Below, in pieces: positions 14,173-25,688 of a stretch of DNA of 64,000 nt. Source of the stretch: Andrena cerasifolii (lineage: Eukaryota; Arthropoda; Insecta; Hymenoptera; Andrenidae); NCBI RefSeq assembly GCF_050908995.1, contig NC_135132.1:6505001-6569000 (forward strand), in the 5' to 3' direction. The first letter of the stretch is position 1. Each line of letters opens with the position of its first letter. Made by a program: the position numbers and the translations under genes. The notes beneath the pieces were generated by a model. That model worked only from the letters and a program-made list of their open reading frames with translations. It made no database searches and was not told the DNA's origin.

Positions 14173-14417
14173 CTAGGGCGTCACGTCCCAGATCTCAGCG
14201 AGGAAAACTGGCAGCTTTTTGTTCTTGAACTTCAGACTGAAGCACATTTCGCTGTTCTGGTTGCCGAGGGTCCTCAGCTCCGTCAGCACTGACAACAGCT
14301 TCGCGAATATCGTGCCGGACTTGGGCCTGCGCCTGTTGTCCACGTACGCCTTCAGCGCCTCCAGGTAGATCTCCTGGATCTTCTCCACCTTCCAGCCCTC
14401 TACGAGGTTTGGCCTCT
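14173..14417 (-). CDS. EcR: Ecdysone receptor, C-terminal ligand-binding domain and AF-2 (aa 454-534)
   Basis: The last coding exon begins after acceptor gtttgcttgcag; the split codon G|AG gives the Glu of SERPNL. It encodes VEGWKVEKIQEIYLEAL, then RRRPKSGTIFAKLLSVL, TELRTLGNQNSEMCFSLK and the AF-2 helix LPVFLAEIWDV (aa 522-532), ending TP and TAG at 14173-14175. Helix 10 is the main dimer interface with USP in the family, and helix 12 closes over the hormone and recruits co-activators. Alanine replaces the first Glu of the usual FLEEIWDV; as I recall, other Hymenoptera have the same. No F-domain extension follows, unlike the long C-terminal tail of Drosophila EcR. Upstream in-frame codons (MYREEVRPF and so on) belong to the intron. 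Confidence 0.97.
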
Positions 14418-14645
14418 CTGCAAGCAAACAGAGGATCGTAGCTTGAGCAGGCTTTGGGATTAGCTGAAGCTTTCTGAAAAGCCTCGATGGAAAGGGTCTG
14501 ACTTCTTCGCGGTACATTCTAGTCTACTAGCTACCCCTATGGCTTTATTTTAATCGAGAACACCTAGCGAAGCTACCCGAGTAACTTGTGCTTCTTTCCC
14601 GTCAAAGATCCGACGCACACACTCAGAGAAATTGTTTCTGCGTAC

Positions 14646-15021
14646 CTGAGAATATGACAATGGCTGTTAGCAACGCGTACTCCGCGTTGTTGACTTTCAT
14701 GGCGTACATCTGCCTGCAGAAGTGCAGCAGATCCTCGATCGTCTCGCCCATGCCCGCCACGTTGTAACTGTCCCTCGTGTACGGCTGGTTGTTGGCGAAT
14801 ATTATGCTGTCCGACTGCACGTCGTACTTCCTCGCCATACGGAGCATCATCACCTCGCTGGAACAGGCCTTCAGCAGGGCGATCTGATCTTCGCGGAGCA
14901 GCTCGTCGAAGCCTGGTAGCCTCTTCGAGAACTCCACGATCAACTGCACCGTCAGGATCGTGATCTCGGTGATGTGCCTGAACTTGTAGTCACTGATATC
15001 CTCCCCTTCTGATGGCTGATG
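14646..15021 (-). CDS. EcR: Ecdysone receptor, central ligand-binding domain (aa 329-454)
   Basis: This exon starts after acceptor ggtttttag and reads HQPSEGEDISDYKFRHITE, completing the linker seen in family members before FRHITEITILTVQLIVEF. It contains the nuclear-receptor ligand-binding signature (F-D-x-L-L-x-E-D-Q-x-x-L-L-K), the highly conserved LKACSSEVMMLRMAR, the FANNQPYTRDSY beta-turn region and EDLLHFCRQMYAMKVNNAEY. It ends at TAIVIFS with donor CAG|GTACGC in phase 1. These helices (about H3 to H9) form most of the ecdysteroid pocket and part of the USP interface. KRLPGFDELLRE is the hymenopteran form of a segment that is KGLPAFTKI in flies. A CAG four to six bases into the exon could serve as an alternative acceptor that would remove two codons. 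Confidence 0.97.
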
Positions 15022-15192
15022 CTAAAAACCAAACCAAAGGATCGCTATGGGGTAACTGTTTCGAGTCCACTCCATGCCTACAGAGGAGTTAAAACGCGAG
15101 ACGGTGATGGCAGGTTGGAGTAGTCACTAGGCGCAAACTTTACTCAACATTAACTTATAATCCTCCGTAGGGGTAGCTTCAGGTTTACTTAC

Positions 15193-15450
15193 CGTGATCC
15201 TCTTGAGATCGTCTTCACTGGGTTGCTCGTACTCGTTCTGAAAGTACACGAGCCTGTGTATCAGCTCCTCCTGCTCGGGGCTGATCGGCTTCACATAGCC
15301 GAAGGGGCTGACTGGCGTTAGAACCCCGCAGCTCCCAGACGTGGTCAAGGGTTCGGCTTCCGCTGGCTCGATCTTCACGCCCATCTGGTCGCCGCGTATA
15401 CCACTGCCCGGTGAACCGTTCATCGTTGTACTGTTCGGTTTGTCCTTCTC
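15193..15450 (-). CDS. EcR: Ecdysone receptor, hinge and start of ligand-binding domain (aa 243-328)
   Basis: This 86-codon exon is in phase 0 at both ends. The acceptor is ttccattgcag|GAGAAGGAC and the donor ACG|GTAAGT, the latter a full consensus. It encodes EKDKPNSTTMNGSPGSG, an acidic-proline stretch VKIEPAEAEPL (a sumoylation-like VKIEPAE motif), and PVSPFGYVKPISPEQEE. It then gives helix 1 of the ligand-binding domain, LIHRLVYFQNEYEQPSE, ending at DDLKRIT. The YFQNEYEQPSE block corresponds to W/FYQxGYEQPSEED in fly and moth EcR. The hinge separates DNA and ligand binding and carries nuclear localisation and interaction functions in the family. The VKIEPAE sumoylation reading is inference from the psi-K-x-E pattern. 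Confidence 0.95.
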
Positions 15451-15854
15451 CTGCAATGGAACCTGTAGCTTGTAAATGGTTCTCATGAGGCAGGCTGATG
15501 GAAAACACAATTCTGCTTAGAATGATTAAACGATCACGTTCGCTCCGCGATCCTTTAATCACCCTGAGCAAGTGATAAATGAAATCTTGGCCTAGAGCAG
15601 TAGTTGCCTTCTCTAACATGGAGTGCAGACTCGGATGAAACATTTTAGATGAAATCTCAAAGACGAATGACTATTCTCCCTACCATGTCCCGTTAATCAA
15701 ACCTAAGTAGCCGCTTAAGCCACCTCTCTTCCTTCATCTATCTCCCCCGAAAGCAAACCCCCCCATTCGAACCCTTCTTTGAGCCACAGTTTCATCAGAA
15801 TTAGAGCTTCCAGGGCTACTCTCACGGTCAGATTCCCTTAACCAAGGTGGTTAC

Positions 15855-16264
15855 CTTCTGCGCCTTCTTCTCCTTGCGCTTCACGGCGCACTGGTACTCC
15901 GGCACAACGCACTCCGGCCTCATGCCCACGGTCAGACACTTCTTCAGCCTGCATTCCTGGCATTTGCGCCGCATGTACATGTCGATCTCGCAATTGTTCC
16001 CGTATTTACACTGATAGACCGCGTTCTTCGTGATGCTGCGCCGGAAGAAGCCCTTGCAGCCCTCGCAGGTCAGCGCGTTGTAGTGGTAGCCGGAGGCGCG
16101 GTCGCCGCAGACCAGGCACAGCTCCTCCTGCTGCCTCGGCGTCGGTCCTTTCTTCTTCCTGGCGTCGCAGCCGTCGGTACCGCCCCCGCCGCCTCCCCCG
16201 CCACCACCCCCGCCGCCGCTTCCATAGCCGTTCAAAGAGCCAGGCTGCGACAACTCGTCCCTAC
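15855..16264 (-). CDS. EcR: Ecdysone receptor, DNA-binding domain exon (aa 106-242)
   Basis: This common exon carries the end of the A/B domain and the whole DNA-binding domain. It begins at an acceptor (ttctgttcgcag) in phase 1 and reads G/RDELSQPGSLNGYGS, then 13 consecutive glycines (aa 122-134). The KKKGPTPRQQEELC linker precedes zinc finger 1 (Cys155, 158, 172, 175) and zinc finger 2 (Cys191, 197, 207, 210). The P-box is CEGCKG (172-177), which sets half-site choice. The C-terminal extension GMRPECVVPEYQCAVKRKEKKAQK (219-242, seen in two parts) is typical of EcR. Translation past the end would continue into VTTLVKGI and a stop, but the donor AAG|GTAACC fits the family boundary at KKAQK. 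Both fingers lie on one exon. The core is close to identical with other insect EcR proteins, so identity is firm. Confidence 0.97.
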
Positions 16265-16558
16265 CTGCGAACAGAAATACAAAATTGCGTTAAATATAGC
16301 TGCGGGAGAGGTGTCATATTTGAGCAACTGACGTCAGCTTTGGCAGAGCTTGAGAAGATTCTCAATGTACTCGAGGAACTGATAGTTACTGTGCACAAGG
16401 ACGTAGGCGACCAAAAGCAGAGGAGTGAAGTTGGCAATTTTTACGTGATTCGTGTTGTGCTAGTGATCGAGACTCGTACATTCAGGGTCTACTAGTGATT
16501 GCGGATCCATATTGTCTGAAATCCACATTTCATCACTCAGGTACCCCAGTTACCTTAA

Positions 16559-16787
16559 GGGGTAATGCGACTCTAGAGCCTGGAAAGACGGGTTTTCAGA
16601 AGAAGCTTCTATTGTTGGGATGTGGCGCCATTATCTTGTATTAAAAAAGTTTAAAAAAAATTATAATCACACTTCAGGGTATGTACAATAAAGGCCCTGA
16701 AACAGATTTTGTATTCCATTCAATATACTCGCATAAAAAATTCTCAAAATCAGGCTGTTTTTCCGGGCTCTAGAGTAGCATTACCCC
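16559..16787. mobile_element. MITE with TTAA target site, 229 bp
   Basis: Flanked by TTAA (16555-16558 and 16788-16791). The ends are inverted: GGGGTAATGCGACTCTAGAG on the left and GGGGTAATGCTACTCTAGAG on the right complement, with matching sequence continuing inward. TTAA duplication and GGG-type ends are the piggyBac signature. It has no coding capacity and lies about 290 bases 5' of the DNA-binding exon acceptor. Confidence 0.75.
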
Positions 16788-17517
16788 TTAAAAGCCACCA
16801 GTAACACGATCTTCCCACTGTATTCTTTCATTTTAGCTCTTAAAGCTTATCATTATACAAATAGAACTATACTATAGAAAAGAGACCATATACTGTAGAG
16901 AAAATTTAACACTAGATGGCGTTGGCGTGTTTTCGCGCCGAAGTAAATATTTCTACTCAACGCACGATTGTGGCGCGTTTTCACGTCGGTATTTTTTGGA
17001 AAGCTTGAAAAAGCTAAGCAAGGAGTTCGCTTTTGACATTTTACAAAAACCTTTTCCAACAGAATCGATCGAAAGGGCATTTTTCAAAGTTTCACGCCAC
17101 GACAAATGTCAATGCATTTCGCAGTGACGTTGTAAGCATTCAGCGTTCGGGAACAGCCTATGGTACGATTTGCGCATAGGTGGCGCCCCGTTAACTCGGC
17201 AGGAGGCGCTACTGGGTAAAATTTACCGCAGAGGCGCTAGTTGCTAAAATATGAAGACCGAGTTTTTGTTACAATTTTTTAAAGAACTTTAATAAAGATT
17301 TAAAGATATTTCATAATTTTTCTTTGATTCTTAAAACACTGTACTTTAACATAAAAATTACAAAGTTAAAAAAAATATATTCTGAAACCATGGTTTTTTA
17401 CGTTTCAATTTTAGGTATTTTTGACCCGGTAGCGACAACCTGTGTTACAACATGGAGTGCGCCTCCCGCCGGGTTAAGTAGAGTTCAGAAAAGACTAATA
17501 TCGGAGAGTCGACGTTG

Positions 17518-17604
17518 GGGGAATCGGTAACGTGGCTGTCCAGTACGCCGAGGACCCGCCGAGCGGCGCGGGTTCGAGTCCCGTCGCCCGAGGTTCGTTT
17601 TTTT
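17518..17604 (+). other. tRNA-like sequence with Pol III box B and T-run
   Basis: GCGGGTTCGAGTCCCGT at 17568-17584 has the form of a tRNA T-arm (five-pair stem with one G-T, seven-base loop) and contains a perfect GGTTCGAGTCC box B. It is followed by CGCCCGAGG and then seven Ts, a Pol III terminator. Upstream, GTGGCTGTCCAGT is only a poor box A, and the acceptor stem pairs over four bases (TCGG with CCGA). A decayed tRNA or the head of a tRNA-derived SINE fits better than an active tRNA. Confidence 0.25.
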
Positions 17605-20019
17605 CGCCTACAAATTATTAGATTTTTCAACTATTCTGACTCTCCCGGTATCATCAAGCTAACAGGGCCCAGAATGCAACGGTACCATTCCAGAGCCGCC
17701 CACAACACCATTAAACAAGAGCCGCCTTCTACCAAGACGAAAAAAATGGAAAAAGCATCCGGTTCCTCGCAAGCGAATCGCCGCCTGCGGATTTGCCGCG
17801 CGAGTTCTCCCCGCGATGTTTCCGGTGGATTACGAGGCGTGTGCACGCGTGTAACGCCCGTGACTAGGCCCGGCCGCGAGGAAGAGAGCGGGTTCCAGTA
17901 ACCTACGTGGCGACATCGCCTCTATTACCCCCTTTATCTCCTGGAAACTCGTCGAACGGAACGCTGGCGTAGAAGTCACGGTCGGTGAAAGTACGGCCGC
18001 GCTGCACGCGCCTTCCTTCAGCCGAGCGGAATCGAAGATACCACGGATCGAGCCACTGGGAACCCACTCACCGTGGAACCTGGCGGGGGCGATCGTTGGA
18101 AATGAATCTGCCCGGGCAAACTATCCGATGGTGGCCGGGGGTACATGTTGCGCAACTAGGAGAAGCGGTATCAATGGGATTTCCATCGAGAGAAGCCGAG
18201 TGGAAGGCGGACTTTATAGGACTAAGTATGGAACGATACCCCGAGTTAATGCCTTGGTTAACTTGCCTGAAGCAGTTTAGGTGTTCTTGCCGCTTGTCTC
18301 AAGTTTAACGCCAGGCCGGGATGCGCAAAGTTTCGGGGCGGGGATCGCCTGGTGTGATCGATCCCAGTGCAAGGGTTTGAGGGATCAGGTGATTGTCATG
18401 GAACCTACTCTAGTAATGGGGGTGGATGAATTTTCTTAATGGAACTTCAGATTGGGTTTCGACAAGTGGAATTGTCTGGGAGAGATGCTTCTTTGAGATT
18501 TTATTGGTTCAATGCAGAGTACCATTTTCCAAGACATCTTAGAGTATGAGATGGAGAAATCAAATGGCAGTGGTAACTGATCGTAAAGTCCCTAGTATTT
18601 GCATCATGGATCGCTGAAATATTAGTGTCGAACGTATTTTCGATTGTTCAAAATGGCCACTTGCACCATTTATGATGATGGAAAAATCTATCTATTAAAC
18701 GAGTCATAACTTCCCTGCAGCTTATTTTGCTTTTAGGGATCAGGAAATCAGATTTTATTCAAAATTCACAGGTTACATTATGCGGAATGTTGAATTTTCG
18801 ATTTAGGGCAGACATCGATTTTCTGTCATCGCGAAAGGATAAGGTACTTTCTCGGCGATTCCGCGAAGAGATGCTCGAAGACGGGTTCACCGCGTCACCC
18901 GGAAGTACTGCTCGCCGTGAAAACATCCGCCTGGAACACTGAGACACTGACCAGGCTAGGTGGTCACTCGGTTATTACCCCTTCTCCGACGCCCAGGCGA
19001 ACAAACTGGGAATATTTTCGCGTGTGGCAGCTCAATTTATCCCCTTCCTCGCCTTTCTTTACTTTCTTTGAAATATACGAGACACCGTGGCTCTGTTTCC
19101 TTAACGTTCAAACCGTCGAAACTTGTGTTTCTGCGTTCTTTCAAATTACGAGCGTTCTGAATAAGTTCTCCATTCTTACTATTATCCCTGCGCCTGGCGA
19201 ACTTAAGACGTAAGTTTTCTTGCTGAACAGTTTCGCCTAAGAATTCCAATGCAGGAGTGACGGGGAACGATGGAAGTCACGGCTAATTAACAAACGTATA
19301 AATAGTGACAAATTGTTACAACGTTAAGTACCCAAGCAGCAATGAATTTGCCCTGGAGGGAAGTATCCATCGTCAGTCACGAATGAATAATTTCCGTCTC
19401 ATCGACCATCTTACAAATGACTAGAGGCACCTTTTAACAGTGACACATCAGCAGGAGATTCAATTATTCAATAAGACATAGGTATTCCCTCCATTTGCTT
19501 AAAACCCACGTGCAGCAGAGCTCTCCAAGACCCCCCAAAGTGACTGTAAACATTTCTAAGTTTCAAAGTATCTCAAAACGCTATCAACAATCTAGGATAT
19601 CAGCCCACCTCCTTAGAACTCGGAGAATCATCCTCCAAACCAGCAAAATTCGCCTGAACCGCGTGAAGCAGGCCCTAAAACTTCCAACGTCTCAAGCTAC
19701 GTACTCCCAAAACCCTATACCACATTCGAGGTTTCACCTCATGTCCCTAGAAACTGAGTAACTAGTCTCCGCGCATTCAAAACTCGCCTGGATCGCCTGG
19801 GACAGATCCCAAACAACTCCCGAAAATTCTCCAAAGGCATCCTCAAGCTTCCCGAAGCTTCAGGCTACCCCAAAACCCTATACCCCATTCAAGGTTTCAC
19901 CCCATTTCCCTAGAGACCGGTGCGGCAGCATATACCTATTCAAAACTCTCCTGAACCACCTGGGACAGGCTCCAAATTCCTCTCCAAAGTTCGAGAGCTC
20001 TAAAACACATTGGGTCGGC

Positions 20020-20690
20020 GATCGTGATCGACGCCATCGGGTTCGTCCGGAATCCACGGAACACCTAGCGCCTGGCGAGAGCCTCTAGAACAGCTCGACG
20101 TGGCTGGGCCTGTTTCTACACTCGGCGCGCGGCAAGGTTTCCGTGCTAGTTAGTAGCTCTCTCACGGCGGAGCAGTGAGCGGCCTTGACTCTGGCTCGCT
20201 CGGTGGATGCCTGTGTGTCCAACACAGGTACCTACACATGTGCTCCCTCTCGTTCGCTCCGCAGCTCGGCCAAACAGACAGCGAGTCTCTCGCGTCTCTC
20301 TTCGCCACGTCTGCCTCTTCCTCCCGTCGCTCCTTTCGCCTGGTCCCCTCTTTGTTGGCCGCGTGCGCGCGTCTCTGTCCCCCTCCCCCCGGCCCCGCGC
20401 GGTCCTCTCCCGGCCCCCTCGCGCCGAGAGAGGAAAGCTAAAACGGGCCAGTGAGCACTGCTACTCGCCGAGCCGGGCGGACCTTGCTTCCTCTCGCGAG
20501 CAGACACGAGAGGAAAGGAGAAACGGCGTGTCCTGGGATAGAGCTCGCAGGCGGCTGAGGGAGGACAGAGATTGGGTCGCCAGGATAGCGAGGCACGCGA
20601 ACTTTTCGGAACATCATGCCGATAAATTGCCGCTTTTTCTTGGAAAGAGGTCGCGCCACGTCGGTACATAGGCACCACGCACTTGTACGA
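20020..20690. promoter_or_regulatory. CpG- and pyrimidine-rich block inside intron 1
   Basis: This is a sharply GC-richer segment with dense CpG, C/T-rich on the plus strand, in an otherwise AT-rich intron. Several open frames exist on both strands because stops are rare, but none has family motifs. It may be an internal promoter or enhancer, possibly for a short N-terminal EcR isoform. I could not identify a first exon with a phase-1 donor. Confidence 0.3.
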
Positions 20691-20792
20691 GGAAATGTAA
20701 CAGCTTGGTGGGTCGGTGGGAGTAGTTTAAAGTGAAAATTTCGGGGGACACGTTGATGGAATCGCGAAAAAAAATGTGGAAGGTTGTTCTAC

Positions 20793-20992
20793 GTTAAAAA
20801 ATGGATCGAAAATGTAGGGTACGCTTTTTTTGTTAAGAGCACCGTTTCGGACGAAATCGAGTCAGAACGTGGTGTGCTCGGTAGCGAAGCAATTAGGTCT
20901 GGCGCACCGCACACACTTTCGAGATTTATTTCCTCGAGAACGGAAGCTCGTAGGAAAAAATGTCACTACACAATTTCTGTCCATTTTTTAGC
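20793..20992. mobile_element. Snap-back MITE family, copy 1
   Basis: Starts GTTAAAAAATGGATCGAAAA and ends with the inverted TGTCCATTTTTTAGC. The interior is also roughly palindromic: GCACCGTTTCGGACGAAATC on the left against TCCTCGAGAACGGAAGCTCG on the right. It has the same layout and motifs as the blocks near 22.7, 23.65 and 49.9 kb. Confidence 0.65.
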
Positions 20993-22609
20993 GTACTTTC
21001 CATTCCCCCCATTTTTATCGCCGTGCGACTTATACTTCCACCACTTTTCTAAGCTTTTCTAACATTTTCGTGCTCCCCTTTAAGCACTTACCAGTGTATC
21101 ACTACACGGTATCAAATAACTAATTCTTTGAGAAAGGAAATACATCTAATCTGTCGAAACCTGTCGCTGGACATCATATACCGATCGCTATTTTAAATCC
21201 GCAGCGAGAATTCTGACTCAAAAAATTGTAACAGGTCCCATGAAGAAATGCGTCGATGCTGTTCTAAAGGTGCAGCGATATTTTAAAGAAGAATAAAGAG
21301 GAAAATGGAAGGAAAAAAATGGGAGACTAAGGCAGATGTGAGAAATCGAATTTAGTATCGACTTAACGGTCAAAGTTTGCGCGGAGAGCACAGCGGAGGA
21401 TCGTGGTCGGAGTGACTGCGACGCTGGGACAAGATGGACGACTAGCGGCACATCGCTCTAACTATCATTGAGGTCTCTGCGAGCCTTCGAGCGAAATCCC
21501 GGCCGTAACTCGAGAAATATTGCGATCCGTGCCGCGTACCCGGCTTCTCTTTCATTCTCGTCACATTTCACGTGAACTGCGTCGCTTTTCGAAATTGAAA
21601 TTCCACGGGGAACGCTGTTTCGGCATCGCGGGCACTCTCGGCGCACGGTTTCGGGGAACTGCGGGACGTAACTTTCGAACTGAAGCAAGTATTAGCATTA
21701 GAATCTAAATTTTTCTCCTTTTGAGTAGCGCCAAAGCTTTCTTCGAGGTTCGACTATTTTTTTTTTAAGGATACCTACTGCTGTAGCGTTAATTCTAAAT
21801 TTCCGAAATCATTCTTTATTCCCAGGAATATATTATCAGAATTAATTGCATTGGCCTTTACTTTTATTTTTTTAACATTTTTGGGTTTTTATTCGTCACT
21901 GTTTCCAGGAATCCTTAGACGTCACAGCGAGCTTCTCAGTGCCGCAGTCAGAGCAGTCTCACCCACGATTAAGAATGCTTGGGGAAGAGGATGTGGTACT
22001 CTAAATTAACGAATGATAACGCGTATTTTTTCACAATAATTTACGAGTGTCTAACGTCGTTACAAGGAGCACGCGAAACAAGGACACGCGACCTTGCCCT
22101 ACCCTGACGCGTCCCTTTAAATAGCGGCACCCATCTCTTTTTCCAGTCCGCACGATACACGGATGCATACGTAACTAATGGATGTCATATCCGGCCACGG
22201 TACGCGATCTGATAAGATCTGGCAACAAAAGGAAAAGAAGAGAATACGACGACGACGAACACGCGACACACATCGTCGCAATCGGAAGATACACATGGGT
22301 GCAGTTGCACGCGAAAAATTCCACCCTGCTGCTCTTTTAGGATGAACAATTTAGTATTTTCTTTTAATTCGTTTCTCGTACATATAATGGAGATAAATTA
22401 TGTCACGATCATCGATGATCGTTGGTTTTTCTTAAATATTGATCTACTTTTTTCAAAGAAGTCTTGCTGTAAGGACGAAGACAATAATATTATTTTCAGG
22501 ATTAATGAGAATGTAAATACTCTCCGGTTCTCCTGCAGAAAAGTACATAAAATAGTACTACACGCGAAGCTGTCTTCAAATTGAAAAAGTGCTCAGCGCG
22601 ATCGATTCA

Positions 22610-22813
22610 GCATGAAAAATTGCATAAAAAATGTAGAACACACTTTTGTTGTACGACGCTTCGTAGCCGAGAAAATTGATGTCAAAAGTGAATGCGCGCC
22701 GGCGGCGAAATAGGCGCCGCCGTCGGAGCACACGTTTTCCAATCGATTTTCCTAAAGAAGGAGGCTTCGTAGGAAAAAATGTTATTCTACACTATTTGTT
22801 CAGTTTTTCAGCC
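22610..22813. mobile_element. Snap-back MITE family, copy 2 (divergent)
   Basis: ATAAAAAATGTAGAACACAC is followed by a GC-rich centre, then GAGGCTTCGTAGGAAAAAAT and TATTTGTTCAGTTTTTCAGC. Order and spacing match copies 1 and 3, but the termini are worn. Confidence 0.5.
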
Positions 22814-23549
22814 TTAATCGATCCCCCCGGGTTTCGTGAAGATTGGTCGAATACACACCAAGCACTGTGCAGTTACAGTGCCATTTTACACCTGTATAGG
22901 TATATACGTGATCTCCACTATACTGTGTGAACACTTTCACCTTCAATTTTGAATCCCCACTCAATATTTTATCTTAATTCCAAAAAAAAATATCACAGTC
23001 TATAAATAAATCGTAAGAACTGAATAATAAAATTTCAAAAATTCATAATTCATTAAATTTAATTGAGCCACCATCGACATTTTCTTCCCCGTCTATTTGA
23101 AAATGGATGCGCAGAGGGACAAACGAAGTAGAAGAAAGCCAAAACGCGCACAGGAAATCCATGAATCACCGACGACGAATTTATTTTCGTTGGAACGATC
23201 CTACGCAACGTGGACGACTTCGAAGGCCTCGAAAACTCATTTCGTATTCCTTGTCGGCCGCTCGCGACGGCATGTTGCAACCCCGCCGACGAGACCTTAA
23301 TTCGCCTCCTCTTCTTCCCAGATTCTGTCGAAAATATCTGTTCGAACCGACACTCAGATTTTCGCTTTCGAAGCTCCGTCTATTCTCCCCTTACCTCCAG
23401 ATGGCTCCACATCGAAACTAATTCGAAAAGACAATTGGATTCGACTCCAGTACTGTTCAAATCTGTACGATCATTAAAATACACATTTCTGTTTATTGCG
23501 CGAGAACGAAAAATATTATAATAAAAACATTCACAGAATAAGATTCCCC

Positions 23550-23745
23550 GTTAAAAAATGAATCGAAAATGTAGAATGAAGTTTTTCCATACGTAGCACC
23601 GTTTCGGAGTAAATCGATTTCAAAGTGCTGCGCGCGAGCGACTCCTTGGGCACCGCCCGCGCACGCGATTTCGAGATTGATTTTCTCGAAAACGGAGCCT
23701 CGTACGGCAAAACGTCACTGTACATTATTTATTCATTTTTTAACG
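23550..23745. mobile_element. Snap-back MITE family, copy 3
   Basis: The best preserved copy. GTTAAAAAATGAATCGAAAA at the left is matched by an inverted ATTATTTATTCATTTTTTAAC at the right. CGTAGCACCGTTTCGGAG is mirrored by TTTCTCGAAAACGGAGCCTCG. The element of about 195 bp is therefore nearly one long hairpin with a CpG-rich tip. Confidence 0.65.
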
Positions 23746-25688
23746 GTGAATCAATATTACTCGGTGTAGATTGCGAATTTACTCTTCGATGAGCTTAGCC
23801 TCGTAATAAAACGATAATTTTCTCAGAAGCTCTCCGAACGATGTGAGTTAATGGAACAAGATGATTTCCAGTGTTTCTATCGCGAGGAGCAACCGCTGAT
23901 CCAGCTGAGCGTGACATTGACCAGCAATACCGGATAGGATTTATCCTTGAACCGGAGTGGCAACTGTGCTTACAGGTCTGACGGGAAGATAGCAGAGAAT
24001 CGTCGCCAAGCTTCAGGGGGGGAAACGATGACTAACTAATAAAATCAGATTCAAACGTCGACTGTGCAGCTGATGACAAGAAACTGCACGGTATTTCAAT
24101 CTCAGAGGTCAGGGTGATGAAGGAAAGGTGCAACTGATTGAACAGCAGTTCAGACGACAACGCAAGTAAAGCCGTCATCCCAAAATTATATGGACAATTA
24201 ACAAGTGGGAAAAAACGGAAACCGACCCCCTCAATTTTGGTAGCGAATGTGTTGGATAAGAGAGGCAGCGATGCAGCTTCATTTCCGATCACACTTTCGC
24301 GATCCAAGAACGCCATCAGCGCGACTCCGTGGCTCTGATTCACATGCTCGCGAATTTTTCAATTTACTCTGATTCGTAAGGTACCGTCGCGGATCGTCGG
24401 AACTCTGTTACGCGAAAGTCGCCACGCGGACGTACCGGATACGGTACTTTTACCGGAGGGAATGCCACCTTCGTACCAGCACAGAGAAAACTCGCGCGCA
24501 GTACTCCGCGCGTCCAGTGTTTCTCAACCCGATGGTCACCCAATTTTTCTTGTTTTTATTTAGAAGGAAAGAGAATTAATTAGAAGCGGGAGCAAGGGTA
24601 CCTTGTGGCGGGCCGAACGGCGTGAATACAGAGCCGCGGCGATGCGCTAGCGGCTCCCCCTACTACGCTTCAAGCGCGCTGGGCGGAGCAAAGAGGCGAG
24701 ATGTGGAGCGGAGGGGGTAGCCCCATAGCGGTGACCTTCAGCAGCCACTTAATCGCGTGCAGGCTGTATACTAAACATTTTCAGCGTGGCAAAACTTGAC
24801 ACTGACGATGATAAGGAATTAGGTAACTAAATAAAATACTTGGAAGCGTGGTTTATTAGTCACGCAGTGCCGTTATCGTGATTTTCAACAGAAAACAGAT
24901 GCAAAGAAGCTGCTTTGCTGATAAATATTTCTGATGAAATGCAGAGGAGGATGTGATTCTCCTGATGCATTGTCCGTCGGAAACGACATACACAGGCCAA
25001 TCCACGCAGAATGGCATTCGAAAGATGCTGTAAGCGCGTTCTGAATATAGACCGGTGTATTTTAACCGTCGGTACTCTAATTACTTTTCGCTTGATAGCC
25101 AGCCAATCGCAATTTATTTTCACCTTCAATTTACTGCAAGTCGCTTCGCACAGATCGCAGCGTGCTTCTCTTCCTGCTGTTGCTTTACTTGTCACAGAGA
25201 ACTGATCAGGCTATCGTGAAATGGACAGGGATATAATCACTTTTAGCCACGTGCTGCTGGTCATCGGTGCAACATGTTTTCTCAACGTGGACTATTTTTA
25301 TATTGTAAGTGACATGTGTAAAAACTAGAAAGCTACCATTACGGTTTAGTCCCTCCTCTTATAGTAGCTCTGAACTACTACCGAATTTAGTAAAATTACT
25401 ACTGTAATTGAGCTAAGTTGTTGGAACACTTCACAATAATTTCCTTTTGCTTGAAAGTAAGAAATTTCTCAAATACGATTCATTAACATTCTACCAGCTC
25501 CAATTTGAGGACCCAAAACATTGAATCTATATACATAATCGAAATAACTTATATCGACTATAAAAATTCCCTGCCTAAATTAGAACCTAATGTTAATTCA
25601 ATACCACCTTCTCTAATAATTGAATGTTACTTCTCAAGAAAAGAGCATGCTTTTCAGCCTAGCCACCTAGACCAACCACCACCTACTG

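Noticed and set aside
20175..20678. Three overlapping plus-strand frames and one minus-strand frame of up to 154 codons
   Set aside because: All are open simultaneously within a CpG-rich pyrimidine block, with Arg/Ser/Pro-rich products and no motif; kept only as a possible regulatory region.
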